Positions 1 through 11,525 of a stretch of 64,000 bases of DNA are shown here, piece after piece. Below the pieces are notes generated by a model. The model was given only the letters and a program-made list of their open reading frames with translations. It was not told the origin of the DNA and searched no databases. The stretch spans positions 3,224,001 to 3,288,000 of the forward strand of contig CM072337.1 in NCBI GenBank assembly GCA_036874045.1. Reading direction: 5' to 3'. Source of the DNA: Cymodocea nodosa. Taxonomy: Eukaryota; Streptophyta; Magnoliopsida; Alismatales; Cymodoceaceae. The position numbers and the translations under genes are program-made. Position 1 is the stretch's first letter, and every line of letters begins with the position of its first letter.

Positions 1-345
1 ATTTCTCTTTAATGGATTTATTCTATTGTACTTGCTAAGTTTGCATATCCAAATATGGTAAGTTACCATTTAAAAAGGTATCTCAAGATAACCTTCCGAT
101 CTTCTCAAACTTTTGGATAGTCAACAGTGTAACTCTCTGAAGGATGATTGTAACTCACCGAAAATCCACTTAAGTTTATTTGTCACGTGAGTTTTAAGTC
201 ATACACGTGTGCATGTTTACTCTTCTATTTAACACTTGTGCAAACTGATTAATCAAATTAGTTAGCAAAGTTAGTAAAAAGTTTTAAGTACACTTAGATC
301 ACCATTCACCCCCCCTTTGGTGAGCCATACGTTCCTAATAAAGAT
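1..345 (+). repeat. LTR 3' end fragment, Sirevirus-like Copia
   Basis: This stretch resembles the 3' part of the Copia LTRs seen complete at 21150-21710 and 35896-37399. It has a TGGTAAGTTACC-like motif, scattered AACTNTCCGA-type words, CACGTG, and a C-rich terminal TTCACCCCCCCTTTGGTGAGCC motif (broken here to TTCACCCCCC and following bases) near 305-330. That terminal motif marks the 3' end of these LTRs. No PBS follows. The sequence is cut by the window edge and no TSD could be assigned. Confidence 0.6.
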
Positions 346-388
346 GAGTACCAAAAGCCTTAATTTTAGTATGATTTGCAAGATAGTT
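346..388 (+). pseudogene. Short Copia gag/pol patch next to an LTR end
   Basis: About 40 bases read GTACCAAAAGCCTTAATTTT and following bases. They match the internal sequence of the Copia elements at 32508-32540 and 39725-39755, the junction that encodes W-V-P-K-V-L just before the protease. The patch lies directly after an LTR end and is followed by LTR-like sequence again. An intact element cannot give that order, so this is a deletion or recombination scar. Confidence 0.5.
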
Positions 389-389
389 A

Positions 390-1739
390 CAAGGCTAACT
401 ATCTAAAAATAAGAAGTCTGTTAGAAAGTTAGATAACTGTTGGAGTTTTCAAAAAGTTAACAGAGCTAACTATCCAAAAATACAATAGAATCGAAAAGTT
501 AATAGAGACAACTATCCGAATAATTAAGTTATACATGAGAAACTTAAATACTCACATGACAAAAAGTTAGAAGTAGTGAAAGATAACTATTCAAGTTTTC
601 AAAAAGTTAATAGGGCTAACTATCTAAAAATATAATAGAATCGAAAAATTAACAAGGACAACTATCCAAATAGTTAAGTTACATGTGAGAAACTAATACT
701 CACATGACAAAAAGCCAAAAGCAATAAAAGATAATTGTTTGAGTTTTCGAAAAGTTTACAAGGCTAACTATTTGAAAATAAAATAGAATTAGAAAGTTAA
801 CAATGCTAACTATCCAAACTTAAGTTACACGTGAGGAACTTAAATACTCACGTGACAAATAGTTAGAACCTTTGAAAGAAAATCGAAAGGTTAAGAAAGG
901 TAACTATCTGAAAGTCAAGCCATTTTAGAAAGTTAACAAATATAACTATCCAAACTTAAAGACTCACATGCCGAATTTAAAGTCACACATAGAATTTAAA
1001 GATCACGTGAAAGGAATAACTCTTCAAGTTTTTCGGAGAGTTATAAAACAACTATTCAAATTTTTGAAAGGTTACAATAACTAACTATCTGAAAATCAAA
1101 GAGAATCGGAAGGTTGCATAAAGGACAATATATAGAATGGTAACTTACCATTTTTGGGATTGATACTATAGTAAGTACAATAGGACAAATGTCATTAGAA
1201 AGAATATGATTGTTATGCATCTTGGTATAAATATAATTAGTAAAGGGAAGATAGACACAAGGATTATCATATTGAGAGCTACACAAAAAATTCCAAGGCA
1301 TACATTCTGCAAATGCAGAAGAGAAGAAAAAGTAAAAAAGTATATTGAAGTTCAGAAAGCTTTTACGCACAAATTCTATTTGAAGGAAAGTGTTGGTTCG
1401 TGAGTTTGCACCTAAAAGCTCACTATTGGTTAAGGGCTTGCACTTAAAAGCTTAGAAGAAAGGTTGGTTTATAGCTTCTACTTAAAAGCTTGTGTGTTGG
1501 TTTTTGCTTTGACTTGAAAGCAAGTGTTAATATACTTAGTGAAGTCCAAGTGAACATTGGAGGTGGACTAGCCAAGTTGGTGAACCACCTAAAATTTCCT
1601 TGCATCTCTTATCCTTTTATTGTTCTGCATATTCATTTAATACTTGTGCTTGCTATATAATCAAATCAATTAGTTAAGTTAGAAAAAGATTAAAATTACA
1701 CATAGACGAGCATTCACCCCCCTCTAGTGAGCCATACAA
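390..1739 (+). repeat. Degenerate LTR, Sirevirus-like, with TATA and C-rich end
   Basis: The stretch is collinear with the Copia LTRs of elements A and B. It starts with arrays of AACTATCC/GTTAACA words. TGGTAACTTACCATTTTTGG follows at 1140 and a TATAAATAT box near 1226. Next come the alternating 'AAAGCTT...AAAGCAAGTG' leader and GGAGGTGGACTAGCC near 1560. The 3' end is CATTCACCCCCCTCTAGTG, ending at about 1739. Divergence is much greater than between the LTR pair of A. No tRNA-Met PBS follows, so the internal 5' end has been lost. Confidence 0.65.
440..888 (+). repeat. About 150-bp imperfect tandem repeat, three units
   Basis: Three consecutive units begin with GTTTTC(A/G)AAAAGTT at about 445, 595 and 743, giving spacings of 150 and 148 bases. 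Each unit runs through AACTATCC, an A-rich link, a second ACTATCC, TTAAGTTA, and a CATGTGAG/CACGTGAGG (G-box-like) segment followed by ACTCACATGAC or ACTCACGTGAC. The array lies in the U3-like part of the degenerate LTR upstream of its TATA box, where enhancer repeats would be expected. Confidence 0.6.
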
Positions 1740-1794
1740 TACTAACAAGTTAACCTTTTGAATAATTTTTAGTTGAGAACCTTGTTTTCTACAC

Positions 1795-2935
1795 ATGCTA
1801 ATCTACAAGACATTTGAAACTATCTTCAAACTTAACAAAGAAACCTATGTAGAGGTTATTTTATTTGGTGGTAGTAAATTAGATGCCCACCTAGCCAAAT
1901 TTAAGCATGAGAAAAATTTTAGGTTTCAATGCTATATTATGAATAAACCTATTGAAAAGACTAGTATAGATCCTCTACAAGATAATACAAAAGAAATGAT
2001 CACATCTACTATCCTTCATGAACCTATGGGTGTAGAAGTGATTAAACAATTAAAGGACAATGTAGCAATACTGATACAAAGTGGTTATAATAAGAAACAA
2101 GCTACAATAGTTGCCAAACAATGGCTTGCTAAACTTAGGGTTGAACAACCACCACCACTTCTTCCACTTGTTCAACTAGTAGTTGAATGGAAAGGCGAAG
2201 GGATTTTGATTAAGGATAACCCTTCAACAAAACTAATTACTCCATATCATTAAAAGAGGCCAAGGTATGCTAATAGTTCCCAATCATTTATTACTTTCTA
2301 CAATAATATAGTCTATGCAATTAGAAGATCAATCTCCCACAAACAAAGAAACTTCAATTCCTAAGGAGCCATAAGTACTCCATTTGGTGGCAAGAATGGA
2401 AGCTACAATTCCTAAGAAAGGATCAATAGAACATGGTACTCTTTCCCCTACTAGCATTGCACCCTTTGTTAAAAATGATTAAGCTAGGGAACTATTTCAA
2501 AAGTACCAATTTATGGAAATCATTTACAGTTGACTAGTTAAATTTACTGGTCTAAGAACATATTAAGAGTTTATTTGAATTTCAAGGATTGTTGAGTTTA
2601 ATATTTGAGACTTTAGGTTATCATGTTATACTAACCTAGTTATAGAATTCTATGCAAATTTGGTTATTAATGTTAATGAAATCACTTATCATAAAGACAA
2701 CCAAACTATACTCTTAACAAATGAATTACTAGTTGATTCTCTAGGCTTGTGAAATTAGGATGTGAATGTTTTTAAATCTCTCACTCAAGTAGGGTGGAAT
2801 GAATTTGATATGAATAAAGTGATAGCTGCTATCCTTTACTACATAAGAAAATTAACCAAAGTTAGTCAATTAAATGGTTAAACAAGACTTGTAGTCTTCA
2901 TTTTGACTCAAACACTTTTTCAAAAAAGGGTCATG
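1795..2935 (+). pseudogene. Env-position ORF of element H, FYANL-type domain, part 1
   Basis: An open stretch at 1795-2253 (152 codons) is followed, after stops and frame changes, by peptide similar to the 'putative plant transposon protein' domain. The recognisable part is EFQGLL, then VIEFYANL and a weakly conserved block ending about 2880. The ORF in Gypsy element C at 50424-51152 shows the same order: FEFQGLL, then PYFYANL. The reading frame is interrupted at 2935 by insertion of Copia element F and resumes at 11098 on the same strand. There are many stops, so it is a pseudogene. The family name rests on remembered domain features and needs a profile search; its function is unknown. Confidence 0.55.
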
Positions 2936-4414
2936 TGTTGAAACTCGAATGGACCTTTCTGGTTGACTCACAAACAACAACACTAGAATGCTCACCTCTT
3001 TAACTAGCCGAATCTGTAAAGTGAAGAGAAAGGAAGAAAATCACACTCACAAGGACACAAGAATTTACGTGGTTCAACAATAGCCTACGTCCATAGAGAG
3101 TTGAATGTTTTCTATGAGCTTCAGTGTAATCAACCGCATTGTTTTACAATCTCATAAAGGTTTATATACTACTTAAAACCTAGGGTTAATAAACCTTAAA
3201 TTACATTAGAGCCATATGAATTGTACAGTAACCCTTTGAAAATCGTCTTCGAAACCTTTCATTGAAACCTTTCGAAACTATAGTAGTTTTTAGAGCCTTT
3301 CAAACTTAACTCTTTAAAGAAAGCATTTTAGCACGTGTCAGAACTGTTGGGTACTATAGCAAGGTCTTGTGGTGAACCATCCAAATGGGAAGGCATTTCG
3401 AACCTTCCAAAAGTTCTTTAAGTCATGAAAGTGACTACAATGCAATCAGACACTTTCACTCGAACCTTTTGAACCACTTTAGGTATTTAGATATGTTGAG
3501 GAACCTACTGAGGGACTCGATGGGAGATGGATTGAGGGACCTAAAGGACCCATAGGTGGGCAACGAGTGAAAACTTTAGGGACCTGCAAGGAGACAAGTG
3601 GAGGGACCTTATGGACTTGATGGGAGAAGGGAGAAGTCCTTACGGACCCATGGGAGAAGGGGGTTAATCCTGATGGTTCTTCCCACAAACTTGAACTTCT
3701 AAAGGATTCTGGGGCTTACATAAAATGATTGGTAACACCTTTGCTATCAACTCGAGCTTTTGGCATAATGGTAGCTAGGTCTTAACAAGTGGTATTAGAG
3801 CCTACTCATAGATGTGGGTTCAAATCCTCGAGGATGCATTATGAGATGCATTTTTCAGGGTGGGGGGGATTGTTGAGGAACTTGTTGAGGGACTCAATGG
3901 GAGATGGGCTAAGGAACCTAAAGGACCCATAGGTAGGCAATAGGTGAACACTTTAGGGACCTATGAGGAGACTAGTGGAGGGACCTTACAGACCCGATGG
4001 AAGAAGGGAGAAGGCCTTAAGGACCTATGGGAGAAGGGAGTTATTCTTGATGGTTCCTCCCATGAACTCGAAATTGTGAGGGATTTTGGGACTTACTTAA
4101 AAGGATTGGTAATGCCTTTACTATCAACTCGAGCTTTTGGTATAATGGTAGCCAGGTCCTAATAAGATACTTCTTTTGAATTACTTCAGGTCTTTAAATA
4201 CTTTCTCTTAAAACCTTCTGAAGACACCTAGAACCCCTTAACTTCATTTTGGAATGTTTAATTTGAAACCTTCCAAAAATTCTTATCGTTCAGAAGGTTT
4301 AGACTACAAACCTTCCAAAAGCTCCTATATGTTAGAGTGTTTCAACTAAAAAACTTCTGACTAGTCTTGGTGCACCTTGTGGCATATTCTACACCTATAC
4401 CACTTAACCTAACA
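2936..4414 (-). repeat. 3' LTR of Copia F (contains TRIM)
   Basis: It begins TGTTGAAACTC after the TSD and ends CCTAACA at 4414, just before the PPT complement. From 2952 (GACCTTTCTGG) it is collinear with the right LTR, apart from a 676-base insertion (TRIM plus duplicated target). Without the insertion it is about 803 bases long. Confidence 0.85.
3494..4164 (+). mobile_element. TRIM (miniature LTR retrotransposon)
   Basis: Two direct terminal repeats of exactly 294 bases (3494-3787 and 3871-4164) start TGTTGAGGAAC. They end GGTCTTAACA and GGTCCTAATA respectively. After the first comes AGTGGTATTAGAGCC, a tRNA-Met-type PBS. Before the second comes GGGTGGGGGGGAT, a PPT. The interior is only 83 bases and non-coding. 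The whole is flanked by a perfect TSD, AGATA (3489-3493 and 4165-4169). By manual count the repeats differ at about 47 positions (about 84% identity), so the insertion is old. It lies within the left LTR of Copia F. Confidence 0.93.
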
Positions 4415-4429
4415 ATCTCCCACTTGGAG

Positions 4430-6466
4430 TTTGACACAAAGATCGATTGAATTCTGTACTCTTGGCTCATAATTTGTCTTGCAACTACGACTCAAAAAAG
4501 CATCAACACTATGTCCCCTTTTTGTTAGTTATCTAAGAGACCAACTAAGGCCATACACAACCTTAATTTCTATAGATTTAGAATTTTGGTTAACATATCT
4601 ATAGCATTTTCAACACCAACAATCTTCTATAGATCTAACCTATTCTACTCTATCTCTTCCCTTATGAAATGAAACATCATTCTCATATGCTTGGACCTTA
4701 AATGAAATTTAGGATTTTCAACTAAGTAGATGACACTTTGACTGTCATAGAATAGAGTGCTTATTTTCTATCTATGCCCTAATTCAGTTAGTACATTCTC
4801 TAACCAGATTCTTTCCTTAGTTGCCTTTACAATTGTGACATTCAACTTCTATGGTTGAGTGCAATAATACTTTGAAGCTTGAACCTCCAACTAATTGTAG
4901 TACTTCTTATGCAAAATACATAACCTAAAGTACTTCTACTTTTGTCCAACTCTCCTCCCAAATTAGCATCACAGTAGCCAATCAATTCAACTAGTCTTTT
5001 ATTAAAGCTCAGATCAATATCTAGGGAATATCTAAGTATCCACATTACAATAGACCAATGCTCAACTCCTAGATTCACCATGTATCTACTAACAACTTCC
5101 ACTACATGGGATATATCTAGTCTTGTACATATCATGGCATACATAAGACTTCCTACTATTGAAGCATATGGTATCTTAGATATTTCATTCCATTCTTCTT
5201 TAGTCTGAGTAGACTGATCTTTAGACAACTTGAATTAGGGTCCAATAGGCAATTTGGTCTTCCTCTCCTTTGAGATGTTGAATCTTTTAAGCACCTTTTC
5301 TAAGTACTTCCTCTGATTTAGTCTCAATGTACCAACCATTCTATCTCAGATGATTCTCGTACCTAAGATTTTCTTGGCTTCTCCTAAATCTTTCATGTCA
5401 AATTCTTTTAACAATTGTCTCTTTAATTACTTAATCTATTCTATACTTGAATAAGCAATTAACATATCATCTACATAAATCAGTAAGATGATATAGTAGT
5501 CATCAAGTATTTTGATGTAGCAGTAGTAGCCTATATCACATCTCTTGAAGCTTAAGGTATAGATGAAGCTATCAAATCTCTTGTACCATTATCTTAGTGC
5601 TTGCTTCAAGCCATACAAACTCTTCAATAATCTACATAGTGTCTTTACCTTCTTGCTAATTATTGCAAATCCTTTCGGCTGCATCATGTAAGGCTCTTCC
5701 CCCAAATCACCATATAGGAATGCTATCTATTTGCTCTAAAAACAAATTTTCTATTGTAACAATACATAAAACTATTCTTATAATAGTCATTTTCACAACT
5801 AGTGAAAATACTTCAGTATAGTCTATGTCTTGGATTTGTTGGACGTCCTTAATAACAAGTCTGACTTTATATTTCTTGCTACTATCTGGTTGTTCTTTCA
5901 ACCTAAAACCCACTTGTTTCCTAGGGCTTTCTTCCCTTCTAGCAATGGAGTTAGCTTCTAGATTCTATTCTTTTCAAGAGACCTTAGTTCCTCTTTTATT
6001 GCTAACTCCCACTCTTGTGCATCACTTGCACAAATAGCCTCTTGATATGTTTTTGGTTCACCATCATCCATTAGTAGTAAATAATTGAATGATGGTACAT
6101 ACCTTTCAAGAGGTCTAGTGACCCTTCCAAATCTTCTAGTTGTCTAATGACAACCTCCTCCTCCTAGTTGTTCAACTATTCTTGTTATTCAACTTCTGAA
6201 AATTGAATTTCTTTTATAGATTCCTTCTGAAGTTATTTAGCATCACTATTTAGGTTGATTTCAGTAGTGCTTTCAAATTGAAACTTTGACTGCTATTCAA
6301 CTGCACTTTCTCTATGCTTATACATCTTGGATTCAATGAAGATGACATCTTTTGCATGAATTATTTTCTTGGTTTCTTCCACCTAGAATTTATAACTAAA
6401 ATAATCCTTACCATGCTAATGAAAAAACATTTCAATGATTTTGAATCCAACTTGTCCCTTTTGTCA
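4430..6466 (-). pseudogene. Copia F RT and RNase H, degraded
   Basis: On the minus strand the linker after integrase appears first (about 6300-6370, with DVIF). It is followed by RT peptide near 5707-5913 (RLVIKD, DYTEVFS, VVKMTIIRIVL), then the catalytic YVDDML motif near 5465-5480. RNase H follows at 4842-5228 (GSLMYAMICTRLDI, then GYCDANLGG and STLGYVF). These regions would copy the element RNA into DNA and remove the RNA strand. Several frameshifts and stops separate the blocks, so no functional product is expected. It ends at the PPT next to the left LTR. Confidence 0.85.
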
Positions 6467-6471
6467 CTACT

Positions 6472-8325
6472 TGTTTAGAATGAAAAAGTGCATAATATTA
6501 ATGGTTAAATAATGGTTAATTGCATAATATTTAGCTTATCATATGAGAATTATGCCATTATGTTACAATTGCACGATTATATGCCTTAATTAAAGAATAT
6601 GCATAATTTTAAGAAATTAACATTAATTAAATATCATTTCTGAAAGATTGAAAACTTAGTTTAAGTGTGGTTTTATAAAAATACAGATCCTCGTAAAGTT
6701 ACTCATGTAAGTTTACGGACCTTCGTAAAGTTACTAAGGTTACGAAAGCTCATAAAGGTTTAAGTTAAGTTTATAAATCCTTGTAAACTTATGAAGTTAA
6801 GTTTACAGACCCTCGTAAAGTTAGCATTATACACGTGTGAATTTAAATGTTTTATTATATTAAGTGAGTTGCACATGTCTTATATTATTATTATATTAAC
6901 TCCATTGAGTTAATCTTTACTCAACAAGGGAAGTCCATTGAGTTAACAACTAAGTCAATGGAGTAAGTCTGTTAAGTTACACTAATTCCACGGACCAACT
7001 ATTTTCTAATATTTAATGTGAAGTAGTTGCAGAAATAGAAAATTCGAAGGAAAATCACGATTGCATGTATCATGTAGGATTTAAATCACGAAATGAAGAA
7101 GAAATAACCATCGTTGATATGAATGAAGGAAATCCAACCAATCAATTAGGCAAAAATAGTTACTACTGAAAGAAATATAAAAAGAAGAGAAAGACGAAGA
7201 AAGGTGTGTGGAGAGTGTGGAGAACCACGCTAACTGTAGGAAGCATTGAAAGTTCCCTAAAGCTCCATAACACCACCACCAATCACCAACCATCAAAGGT
7301 CTGTGAGGATACTTTCTAAATGTCGGGTCGATTCTAAGCCAAACATAGTGACTGACAACCATTGTAAGGAGTGATCGCATCGCATGAAGGAAAATTATTT
7401 TCACCAAGCACCGACTCATCTCTCAAGAGATCATAAAGCTTCTAACCTTAGTTTCAAGTTGATGCCAATATACTGAAGAGGAGATCAGCTTACAAGTCTC
7501 GATTCACGATTCTATAAGGAGAGGAGGCATGACTATAAGTGATTAAGTTTTTAATGGTATAGTCGCGTCGCATGTAGTGACAGAAGTTTTTACTATCAAT
7601 AGAGAATTTCTACATTTCACCTTTCATTCATCTTCAAAAACATATCAAAACAAAAATACCAAAAACAAAACTAATTTCTATGTTTATAGTTAGCATTTAT
7701 GTGTTGTATTATTTATTTTGTATTGTGATTAGTGTTATTATTGTTAATATTGTGAATGTTTCATATTTATTTGATTTAGAACATAGGAAATAGTTTTAGT
7801 GATTACTAAAATTGATTTGTATAAAACACCCAAAATCTTAATGGTTACTATTTAAAATATTTGAATGTTAATGTTGGTTAATGATAAACACCATATAAAC
7901 TAGCATTAAAAGATTAATTGATGTTATTTACATTCTGTGGAATCGCCCAATGGTTGGCCAAATTCCTCTATGAATAGCAGCATTTAATTGGAAATTACTA
8001 GGTAGGCTTGTGGAGTTAACTTAAGTCCACGAAGATAGTCCGTTGAGTTAACTATAACTCCACAAACTAAGTCTGTTGAGTTAGCAATAAGTCAATGGAG
8101 TGCGTAATTTAAAACACATGAAGCTCTAGTTATAAAAATCAAAATGATATGCAATTTTTACTCAATCTCTATGGGGTCGACTTGTACTTGTACACAAATA
8201 CAATAGACATTGTGCACTTGTAGTTAAAAATAAATTAGATTTAATATCTAATTTGTGAAAATTGTTTATTTACTTCTAAAAAAATTATTAATATACACAT
8301 ATAAGTAAATAGAACGAATAGAACA
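6472..8325 (+). mobile_element. Solo LTR of Athila-like Gypsy element (G)
   Basis: The stretch starts TGTTTAGAATG and ends TAGAACA, with a perfect 5-bp TSD, CTACT (6467-6471 and 8326-8330), inside the pol region of Copia F. It is collinear with the 5' LTRs of Gypsy elements C (41392-43527) and E (58393-60633). The shared features are a GCATAATATT-rich start, GAAATATAAAA (TATA-like) near 7165, the GCATGTAGTGAC segment near 7570, and the GTCGACTTGTACTTG terminal region. No internal sequence is left, which fits recombination between the two LTRs of a former complete element. Minus-strand ORFs inside it are not genes. Confidence 0.93.
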
Positions 8326-8330
8326 CTACT

Positions 8331-9110
8331 CAAATAGACAAATGATATAAATCCAAAGACCTTCAGGTGAGCATAGTTGACCTCTTTGCTAGTCCACAAT
8401 TCTTTAGGATTTTTAAGCCCTATTGGGATAGATGGTCCTCTATTTATCAGATAAGCAGCTATATTGACAACTTTTGCCCAAAATACTTTAGGAAAACCTG
8501 CATGTAGTCTCATGCATCTAGCCCATTTATTCAAGGTCCTGTTCATTCTCTTAGTAACATCATTTTGCTATGGAGTCCTAACTACAGTCCTCTGCCTTCT
8601 AATTCATTACTCTTCACAGTAGATTTTAAAATCATGGCTATCATATTCCCCTCCATTATTTAACCTGATAGATTTTAATTTTCTCCCACAAATGATTTTC
8701 CACTTCTACCTTCCATTTCTTGAAGACTTGTAAAACTTCAGACTTCTATTTGAGAAAATAAATCCATACCTTTCTAGTGCTATCATCAATGAAGGAGACA
8801 TAATAAATGGCCCCACTTAGGGAACTAAAAGGGGTAGGTCCCCACACATCTATGTGACCTAGCTTCAATTTTTGTGACTTTGGATCATGAGAAGTCTTGG
8901 CAAAGTTAACTCTCTTCTGCTTTCCCTCAATGTAGTCCTCATATACCTCTAAATTAATCTTCTTTAACTTAGAGATCTTCCTATCTGCCACTAAAACTTT
9001 CAACCCTTTCTCATTAAGGTGTCCCATCCTCTTATGCCATAGATTAGTGTCTTTAATATCACTGACTACTGCAATGGAGTCATCTTGATCTAATGTCAAA
9101 TATAAGGTGT
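8331..9110 (-). pseudogene. Copia F integrase, degraded
   Basis: At 9099-8746 the minus strand reads a GAG-pre-integrase zinc-binding start (LWHKRMGHLNEKGL). The integrase core start HIDVWGPTP then FIDDSTRKVWIYFLK follows. At 8546-8330 the later core reads NRTLNKWARCMRLHAGFP and ELW, then VNYAHLKVFG. The strand is broken between the blocks near 8560-8740 and is cut at 8330 by the Gypsy solo LTR. The enzyme would insert element DNA into the host chromosome. This copy is inactive. Confidence 0.85.
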
Positions 9111-10266
9111 TAGTCCTCTATCCTAAGGCAACAACTTTAGCACCTTTGGTTACTTTCCATTTGCCTGCACCAAAGCTAATGTGGTGACCTTCATCATCCA
9201 AGGTACTTATGGAAATCAATTGCTTTGCAAGGTCAGGGACATATCTAACTTCTTGCAATTTTCATAACTCTTGCTTTGTATTTATGTATACCCCACCTCT
9301 TCCCGACACATTTAAACTAGTGTTGTTGGCAAGATACACCTTCTTTATAGGAGTTGTATGATAATTATGCAACAAATCTTTCCTATAGGTAGCATGGAAT
9401 GAAGCTCCTAAGTCTAGTACCCATGAGTCAATGGAATTATCAACACAGCATACTAAGGCATCATCTGAATTATAAAAGATAACATTTATTCCTACTCCTT
9501 TATATCCCTTCCCTTTGCTATCTTTCTTAAGAGTCTTGCATTGTGACTTGAAGTGCCCCATATTGATCACAATTCCAACATTTAATGTCTGACCTCACCT
9601 TGCTAGTACCTTTAGACTTTGACATTCCTTTGGATTTAAATTACTTTAATTTACTTCTCTCTCTACTTTCAACACTAAGAGAAAAAGTTAAGGCTGACAA
9701 ATCACTTTTCCTGTGAATGTCCTCACTCAAGATTAAATCTCGAATGTCATACATTTTGAATTTGTCATGACCGAGTGAATTACTTACACTAGTCATGACT
9801 AGAGACCAACTTTCTAGTAATGAGGATAATAAAATCAAAGTCTTGACTTCATCATCAAATACTATATCTACTAAATGCAACTGATTCAATATAATATTTA
9901 GTTTATTAACGTGGTCTATTACATTACCACTTTCATGCATTTTCAGATTGAATAATCTACGCATGAAAAATACCTTGTTGGTGGTTGATGGCTTCTCATA
10001 CATGTTGGACAATGCTTTCATCACGTCAGCTATTGTTCTCTCTTTGGCAACGTTAAGTGAATGTTCCTTGCCAGCGACAACCTGACGAGTCCTAACGCCT
10101 TCCTGTCTAGCAGCTCTCATTTGTCTTGATCCATCTTCTCTGGTTTTCTTCTGAATAAAGGTTGATGAAGATCCTTTTGATACAAGTAGTCCTCTATCTG
10201 AGACCTCCAATATTCAAAATCTTTCCCATCAAACTTCTCAATCTTGAGCTTCTTATCGCCTACCAT
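9111..10266 (-). pseudogene. Copia F gag and protease, degraded
   Basis: A minus-strand ATG at 10266 starts MVGDKKLKIEKFDG, the usual start of Copia Gag. The frame shifts within about 40 codons. The long open stretch 10210-9641 contains the UBN2-type capsid region (TIADVMKALSNMYEKPST, then HVNKLNIILNQL). A frameshifted CCHC knuckle (CWNC, then GHFKSQC) lies near 9530-9580. The protease-like WVLDLGAS, in place of the usual D-S/T-G-A, lies near 9420. Gag would form the particle and the protease would cut the polyprotein. The PBS expected next to the 5' LTR is not recognisable. Confidence 0.8.
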
Positions 10267-10297
10267 ACTGTCAACCTAAACTTTCATTCTAATAACA

Positions 10298-11092
10298 GAC
10301 CTTTCTGGTTGACTCATAAACAACAACACTAGAATGCTCGCCTCTTCAACTATTCGAATTTGTAAAGTGAAGAGAAAGGAAGAAAATCACACTCACAAGG
10401 ACACAAGAATTTCTGTGGTTTAGCAACAACCTACATCCACAGGGAGTTGAATGCTTTCTATGAGTTTCGACGCAATCAACTACATTGTTTTACAATCTTA
10501 TCAAGGTTTATATACTACCCAAAACCTAGGGTTAATAAACCTTAAATTACATTAGAGCCATATGAACTATATAGTAACCCTCCAAAAATAGCTCGTCTTC
10601 AGAACCTTTCATTGAAACCTTCCAAAAGTGTAGTAGTTTTTGGAGCCTTTCAAACTTAACTCTTTGAAGAAAGCATTTCTGCAAGTGTCAAAACTATTAG
10701 GTACTATAGCAAGGTATTGTGGTGAACCATCCAAATGGGAAGGCATTTTGGAAGGTTTAAGGTGAAACCTTCTGAAAGTTCTTTAAGTCATGAAAGTGGC
10801 TACAATGCAATCAAACACTTTCACTCGAACCTTCCGGTATTTGGATACTTCTTCCAAACCACTTCAGGTATTTGGATACTTTCTCTTAAAACCTTTTAAA
10901 GACACCCAAAACCCCTTAACTTCATTTCAGAATGTTTTGCTTGAAACCTTTTGAAAATTCCTATCGTTTAGAAGGTTTAGACTACAAACCTTTTGAAAGC
11001 TCTTATTTGTCAAAGTGTTTCAACTAAAAAACTTTCAATTGGTCCTTATGCACCTTGCGGCATACTCCACACCTATACCACTTAACCCAATA
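10298..11092 (-). repeat. 5' LTR of Copia F
   Basis: It is collinear with 2952-4414 after removal of the TRIM, from GACCTTTCTGG to ACCACTTAACCCAATA, followed by the TCATG TSD. The terminal CA has become TA. The left edge is uncertain by about 30 bases because the sequence between the shared start and the gag ATG is diverged; it may reach 10269 (TGTCAACC). Confidence 0.8.
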
Positions 11093-11097
11093 TCATG

Positions 11098-11525
11098 TAG
11101 ATGAGTTTGGTAAATATACATATCAAGCTACATATACTATTATGGCCAAGATTCAAGTTAACTAAGTCAAAGTTTTCCTATATCATCTACATAATATTAG
11201 AGGATAGCTATTCTATAGAGATGTTATTCACAAGTTATTATCACATATTCTAAACCTTAATTCATGACCCAAGAAGAGAATTAAAGTCAAATTTATCATT
11301 GTTAATGATTTAGAGGTACTCTCAAAATGAATCACCAACTATACTTGAATAGTTTGTACCTTAGTCCCAAGCAACTCCATCTAAAGATACTCTAGGTCTT
11401 TCAAGTCAATCTTCAACTATGTAGCTCCTTGCTCAACTAGCTCTTTAGAATGATTTATTAACTAGTCTTATTACTTAGATTAATAGGATAGAAGAAAAAG
11501 TTGAGAAACTTATTGAGCATGTATA
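11098..11525 (+). pseudogene. Env-position ORF of element H, part 2
   Basis: This is the continuation of the ORF interrupted at 2935. The conceptual peptide includes DEFGKYTYQATYTIMAKIQV, then VKVFLYHLHNI. It parallels SQFVKWATYAVVNRIQVNW in the matching ORF of Gypsy element C (about 50815-50875). It ends with a short coiled coil (NRIEEKVEKLIEHV) and stops about 11520. The C counterpart also ends in a coiled coil. Stops are present throughout. The match on both sides of element F shows that F landed inside this ORF. Confidence 0.55.

Larger units (their letters stand above)
2936..11092 (-). mobile_element. Copia retrotransposon F, minus strand
   Basis: The element is flanked by a perfect 5-bp TSD, TCATG (2931-2935 and 11093-11097). 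The right LTR is the 5' LTR. On the minus strand the order is gag (UBN2-type), CCHC knuckle, protease, integrase, RT and RNase H, which is the Copia order. A classic PPT (AAGTGGGAGAT on the minus strand) abuts the left LTR at 4415-4425. The gag region (MxxLxxxYE type, CCHC) and the PPT suggest an Ale- or Tork-like lineage. All ORFs have frameshifts and stops. It has been invaded twice, by a TRIM in its left LTR and by a Gypsy solo LTR in pol. Confidence 0.9.

Noticed and set aside
440..888. Regular repeats considered as a CRISPR array
   Set aside because: Units are about 150 bases, imperfect, and without short spacers; the DNA is plant nuclear LTR sequence.
7081..7419. Minus-strand ORF, similar to ones at 42260-42511 and 59554-59736
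   Set aside because: All three lie at the same place in Gypsy LTRs G, C and E; the similarity follows LTR homology and the frames are not kept to the same length.
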